Assembly: GCA_905198575.1 (NCBI GenBank)
Contig: CAJKDC010000065.1
Coordinates: 1 to 17,321 of the forward strand
DNA from: an uncultured Bacteroides sp.
GTDB lineage: Bacteria > Bacteroidota > Bacteroidia > Bacteroidales > Bacteroidaceae
Reading direction: 5' to 3'
DNA: 17,321 nucleotides
Numbering within the stretch: position 1 is the first letter of the stretch; the number at the start of each line of letters is the position of its first letter. The notes under the pieces were generated by a model that saw only the letters and a list, made by a program, of their open reading frames with translations, was not told the DNA's origin and searched no databases. The translations under genes were made by a program, and so were the position numbers. Shown in pieces: positions 14,785-17,321 of the stretch.

Positions 14785-14893
14785 TTTGAGGGTTTGCCAA
14801 AAATAAACATCAAAATAGTTGTGTATTTTGAAAACTTGTTTATAACTTTGTTATAGTTGAAACAAAAAAATGAAATTAAGGCAAACCCTCAAA
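14785..14893. repeat. nested inverted repeats around the recQ promoter
   Basis: The outer arms TTTGAGGGTTTGCC (14785-14798) and GGCAAACCCTCAAA (14880-14893) are perfect 14-bp reverse complements 81 nt apart. Inside lie ATAAAC (14803-14808)/GTTTAT (14838-14843) and CAAAATA (14811-14817)/TATTTTG (14824-14830). The set covers the whole clpX-recQ spacer and brackets the recQ promoter. It could be an operator array or an RNA fold formed on readthrough transcripts. Confidence 0.7.
14819..14850 (+). promoter_or_regulatory. promoter for recQ
   Basis: TTG (14819-14821), 21 nt, then TAACTTTG (14843-14850) matches the Bacteroides -33/-7 pattern. Transcription should begin near 14856, about 48 nt before ATG 14905 and essentially at the in-frame TTG 14857, which argues for the ATG as start. 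The -33 element lies in the loop of the CAAAATA/TATTTTG palindrome. Confidence 0.65.
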
Positions 14894-14904
14894 ATTCTGG
14901 TACA

Positions 14905-17088
14905 ATGGAAGAGAATATCAATCTAGCGGCAAAGCTTAAACTTTACTTTGGCTTTGATACATTCAAGGGCGAACAAGAGGCCATAATCCGTAACCTTTTG
15001 GCAGGGAATGATACATTTGTCCTGATGCCTACCGGCGGGGGTAAATCAATGTGTTACCAGTTGCCTTCCTTGCTGATGGACGGTACAGCGATTGTAATTT
15101 CTCCGTTGATAGCCCTGATGAAGAATCAGGTAGATGCCATGCGCAATTACAGCGAAGAAGACGGGGTAGCCCATTTTATCAACTCCTCTCTTTCCAAGTC
15201 TGCCATCGATCAGGTACGTGCAGACATCACAGCCGGTAAGACAAAGCTGCTTTACGTAGCCCCCGAGTCTTTGACCAAGGAAGAGAACGTGGAGTTTCTC
15301 CGTTCGGTAAAGATTTCATTTTATGCGGTAGACGAAGCCCATTGTATTTCGGAGTGGGGACACGATTTCCGTCCGGAGTACCGTCGTATCCGTCCAATCA
15401 TCAATGAAATAGGCATAGCCCCGATTATAGCTCTGACTGCTACAGCAACACCTAAAGTCCAGATGGACATCATGCGTACGCTGGGCATTATGGGAGCCAA
15501 ATCGTTTGTATCCTCTTTCAACCGTCCGAACCTTTATTACGAGGTACGTCCCAAGACTGCATCGGTAGACAAGGACATCATTAAGTTCATTCGTGCCAAC
15601 TCCGGCAAGTCGGGCATTATTTATTGTCTGAGCCGTAAGAAAGTAGAGGAGCTGGCCGAACTGCTTAAGGTAAATGATATCCGTGCGCTGCCTTATCATG
15701 CCGGTATGGACGCTGCCACCCGTTCGGAAAATCAGGATGCATTCCTCAAGGAAGACGTTGATGTGATTGTAGCTACCATTGCATTCGGTATGGGTATTGA
15801 CAAGCCCGATGTACGTTTTGTCATTCATTACGACATACCGAAAAGCTTGGAAGGATACTATCAGGAAACAGGCCGTGCAGGCCGCGATGGAGGCGAGGGT
15901 CAGTGCATAACATTCTATTCGTACCGTGACTTGCAGAAACTGGACAAGTTTTTGCAGGGCAAGCCTGTCAACGAGCAGGAAATCGGCAAGCAACTGCTGC
16001 AGGAAACTGCCGCATACGCCGAGTCATCGGTCTGCAGGCGAAAGATACTGTTGCACTATTTTGGTGAGAACTATACAGAAGATAATTGTGGTAATTGTGA
16101 TAACTGTTTAAATCCTAAAAAACAAGTGGAGGCTCAGGATTCGTTGTGTGCAGTGATTGAAGCAATCATTGCCGTAAAAGAAAATTTTAAGACAGAATAT
16201 ATAATAGATATTCTTTTGGGTAAGGAAACGTCGGAAGTGCTTGCGCACCAACACGAAGATTTGGAAGCATTCGGTTCCGGTGCAGGCGAAGAAGAACGTC
16301 ATTGGAATGCTGTGATACGTCAGGCACTCATTGCCGGTTATCTGAGCAAGGACGTTGAAAGCTACGGTGTACTGAAAGTAACAGCCGAAGGCCGTAAGTT
16401 CCTGAAAAAGCCCAAATCCTTTAAGATTGTAGAAGACAATGACTTTGATGAAGAAGAGGTAGAAGAAACTCCGGTTCGTGGTGGAGCTACATGTGCGGTT
16501 GACCCTGCACTTTACTCTATGTTGAAAGACCTGCGTAAGAAAATGTCGAAGCGTCTGGATGTACCTCCTTATGTAATCTTCCAGGATCCTTCGCTGGAAG
16601 CAATGGCAACCATTTATCCGGTAACGCTTGAAGAGCTTCAGAATATTCCGGGAGTAGGTGCCGGCAAGGCTAAGCGCTATGGTCAGGAATTCTGCGACCT
16701 TATCAAACGTCATTGCGAAGAAAATGAAATAGAACGTCCGGAAGACTTGCGTGTACGTACCGTAGCCAACAAGTCTAAGCTGAAAGTCGCTATTATTCAG
16801 AGCATAGACCGTAAAGTGGCGCTCGACGATATAGCAGTAGCCAAAGGTATTGATTTCAGTGAACTGTTGGATGAAGTTGAGGCCATTGTTTACTCGGGAA
16901 CAAAACTGAACATCGATTACTTCCTGAACGAAGTGATGGACGAAGATCACGTTCAGGATATTTACGACTATTTCAAGGAGTCGACTACAGACAAGCTGGA
17001 TGATGCTATGGACGAGCTGGGCGATGATTATACCGAAGACGAAATCCGTCTGGTACGCATCAAGTTCATTTCCGAGATGGCTAACTGA
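14905..17088 (+). CDS. recQ: ATP-dependent DNA helicase RecQ
   Basis: This 727-residue 3'-5' helicase acts in recombination and replication-fork repair. In order it has Walker A TGGGKS (43-48), DEAH (143-146) followed by the RecQ aromatic loop HCISEWGHDFRP, and motif VI QETGRAGRDG (320-329). Next is the RQC zinc site C377, C395, C398 and C401, a winged-helix region (~405-500), an acidic linker, and an HRDC domain (~530-610) with the helix-hairpin-like IPGVGAGKAKRYG. About 115 residues beyond HRDC form an additional helical, probably HTH-type, tail seen in Bacteroidota RecQ and absent from E. coli RecQ. ATG 14905 (MEENINLAAKL) is preferred over an in-frame TTG at 14857, which coincides with the predicted transcription start. 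The section around 16066-16235 is more AT-rich than the rest of the gene. Confidence 0.95.
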   Translation: MEENINLAAKLKLYFGFDTFKGEQEAIIRNLLAGNDTFVLMPTGGGKSMCYQLPSLLMDGTAIVISPLIALMKNQVDAMRNYSEEDGVAHFINSSLSKSAIDQVRADITAGKTKLLYVAPESLTKEENVEFLRSVKISFYAVDEAHCISEWGHDFRPEYRRIRPIINEIGIAPIIALTATATPKVQMDIMRTLGIMGAKSFVSSFNRPNLYYEVRPKTASVDKDIIKFIRANSGKSGIIYCLSRKKVEELAELLKVNDIRALPYHAGMDAATRSENQDAFLKEDVDVIVATIAFGMGIDKPDVRFVIHYDIPKSLEGYYQETGRAGRDGGEGQCITFYSYRDLQKLDKFLQGKPVNEQEIGKQLLQETAAYAESSVCRRKILLHYFGENYTEDNCGNCDNCLNPKKQVEAQDSLCAVIEAIIAVKENFKTEYIIDILLGKETSEVLAHQHEDLEAFGSGAGEEERHWNAVIRQALIAGYLSKDVESYGVLKVTAEGRKFLKKPKSFKIVEDNDFDEEEVEETPVRGGATCAVDPALYSMLKDLRKKMSKRLDVPPYVIFQDPSLEAMATIYPVTLEELQNIPGVGAGKAKRYGQEFCDLIKRHCEENEIERPEDLRVRTVANKSKLKVAIIQSIDRKVALDDIAVAKGIDFSELLDEVEAIVYSGTKLNIDYFLNEVMDEDHVQDIYDYFKESTTDKLDDAMDELGDDYTEDEIRLVRIKFISEMAN

Positions 17089-17104
17089 TAAATACTACTT
17101 TATT

Positions 17105-17122
17105 GTCTTCATTAGTGAAGAC
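17105..17122 (+). repeat. small hairpin after recQ
   Basis: GTCTTCA (17105-17111) pairs with TGAAGAC (17116-17122) around TTAG, 16 nt after the recQ stop. There is no T run. It directly precedes the recQ terminator. Confidence 0.5.
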
Positions 17123-17131
17123 TGCCAATAG

Positions 17132-17178
17132 CTGTATGGCGATATGTTTGTAAAGGCATGTCGTCATACAGTTTTTTT
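17132..17178 (+). terminator. recQ intrinsic terminator
   Basis: CTGTATGGCGATATG (17132-17146) pairs over 15 positions with 17157-17171 (two G-T pairs), with a 10-nt loop followed by seven T (17172-17178). It ends recQ and stands before a convergent minus-strand gene. Confidence 0.85.
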
Positions 17179-17195
17179 ATATCTTCTGTTTTACT

Positions 17196-17321
17196 TTATA
17201 TTTTGATTCTGTTTATTCGTTCGTTGATTAATTGTTCGTATTTATTTTTTAGATTGTCATCAAGGAAAGAGTTTTTAATAAGTTCATACATTTGGGGTAA
17301 AAGTTTGACATATTTTTGGAT
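17196..17321 (-). CDS. 3' end of a hypothetical protein gene (partial)
   Basis: On the minus strand the frame is open from the window edge for 41 codons to TAA at 17198-17196. The translation begins IQKYVKLLPQMYELIKNSF and ends NERINRIKI, a Lys/Asn/Ile-rich helical sequence that looks like real protein. It is convergent with recQ and has a much lower GC content than the housekeeping genes, which may mean an accessory or acquired gene. I do not recognise a family. The 5' part is outside the window. It is short, so chance openness in AT-rich DNA cannot be excluded. Confidence 0.55.
   Translation of the reverse strand: MQKYVKLLPQMYELIKNSFLDDNLKNKYEQLINERINRIKI

Noticed and set aside
14857..14904. 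TTG start giving a 16-residue longer RecQ
   Set aside because: TTG 14857 falls at the predicted transcription start of the recQ promoter, and these codons overlap an arm of the inverted repeat. ATG 14905 gives the usual RecQ N-terminus.
15316..16950. Long minus-strand open frames antisense to recQ (225 and 280 codons)
   Set aside because: Their translations are rich in Cys, Phe, Tyr and His with no recognisable domain. They are shadows of recQ codon usage, with no promoter or start context.
1..17321. CRISPR arrays, IS elements, tRNA genes, phage or toxin-antitoxin genes
   Set aside because: I found no regularly spaced direct repeats, transposase-like frames, tRNA cloverleafs or paired small toxin-like genes on either strand by eye.

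Overview
The window reads as core chromosome of a Gram-negative, gut-type Bacteroidales bacterium, most likely Bacteroidaceae (Bacteroides or Phocaeicola). The evidence is the set of Bacteroidota-type housekeeping proteins, outer-membrane biogenesis transporters, weak or absent Shine-Dalgarno sequences, and several promoters matching the Bacteroides pattern (TTTG or TTG about 20 bases upstream of TAnnTTTG). Genus and species are inferred from memory of family sequences, not from a search.

Layout. Positions 1-82 hold the 3' end of a 5S rRNA and the terminator of its rRNA operon. A secreted beta-propeller glycosidase-like gene follows (114-1748). It converges on two tandem nagA paralogues on the minus strand (4161-1804), and one large perfect palindrome separates them. 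From about 4431 a plus-strand block begins: DUF177/YceD, rpmF (L32), fabH, era, der. It ends at a bidirectional terminator facing a minus-strand mlaE-mlaF pair (10285-8784). Divergent from mlaE is lptB, followed by tig, clpP, clpX and recQ, all on the plus strand. After the recQ terminator, the 3' end of an AT-rich minus-strand gene enters from the right edge (17196-17321).

How the genes work together. DUF177, rpmF, era and der all concern ribosome biogenesis (23S rRNA and L32, 30S maturation, 50S maturation), with fabH starting fatty-acid synthesis in the classic rpmF-fabH linkage. mlaEF and lptB are the inner-membrane motors of two envelope lipid systems, phospholipid trafficking and LPS export, and share one divergent promoter region. 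tig, clpP and clpX form the usual folding and degradation cluster. recQ has its own promoter. The NagA pair handles GlcNAc-6-phosphate from amino-sugar or peptidoglycan breakdown.

I see no mobile element, CRISPR array, tRNA, phage or defence island, and no convincing undescribed system. The points most worth a second look are regulatory or evolutionary: a 29-bp perfect palindrome containing a stop codon; four genes starting 22-34 nt after an intrinsic terminator; nested inverted repeats around the recQ promoter; the NagA duplication with a substitution beside the metal ligand; and VGY in place of IGF in the ClpP-docking loop of ClpX.
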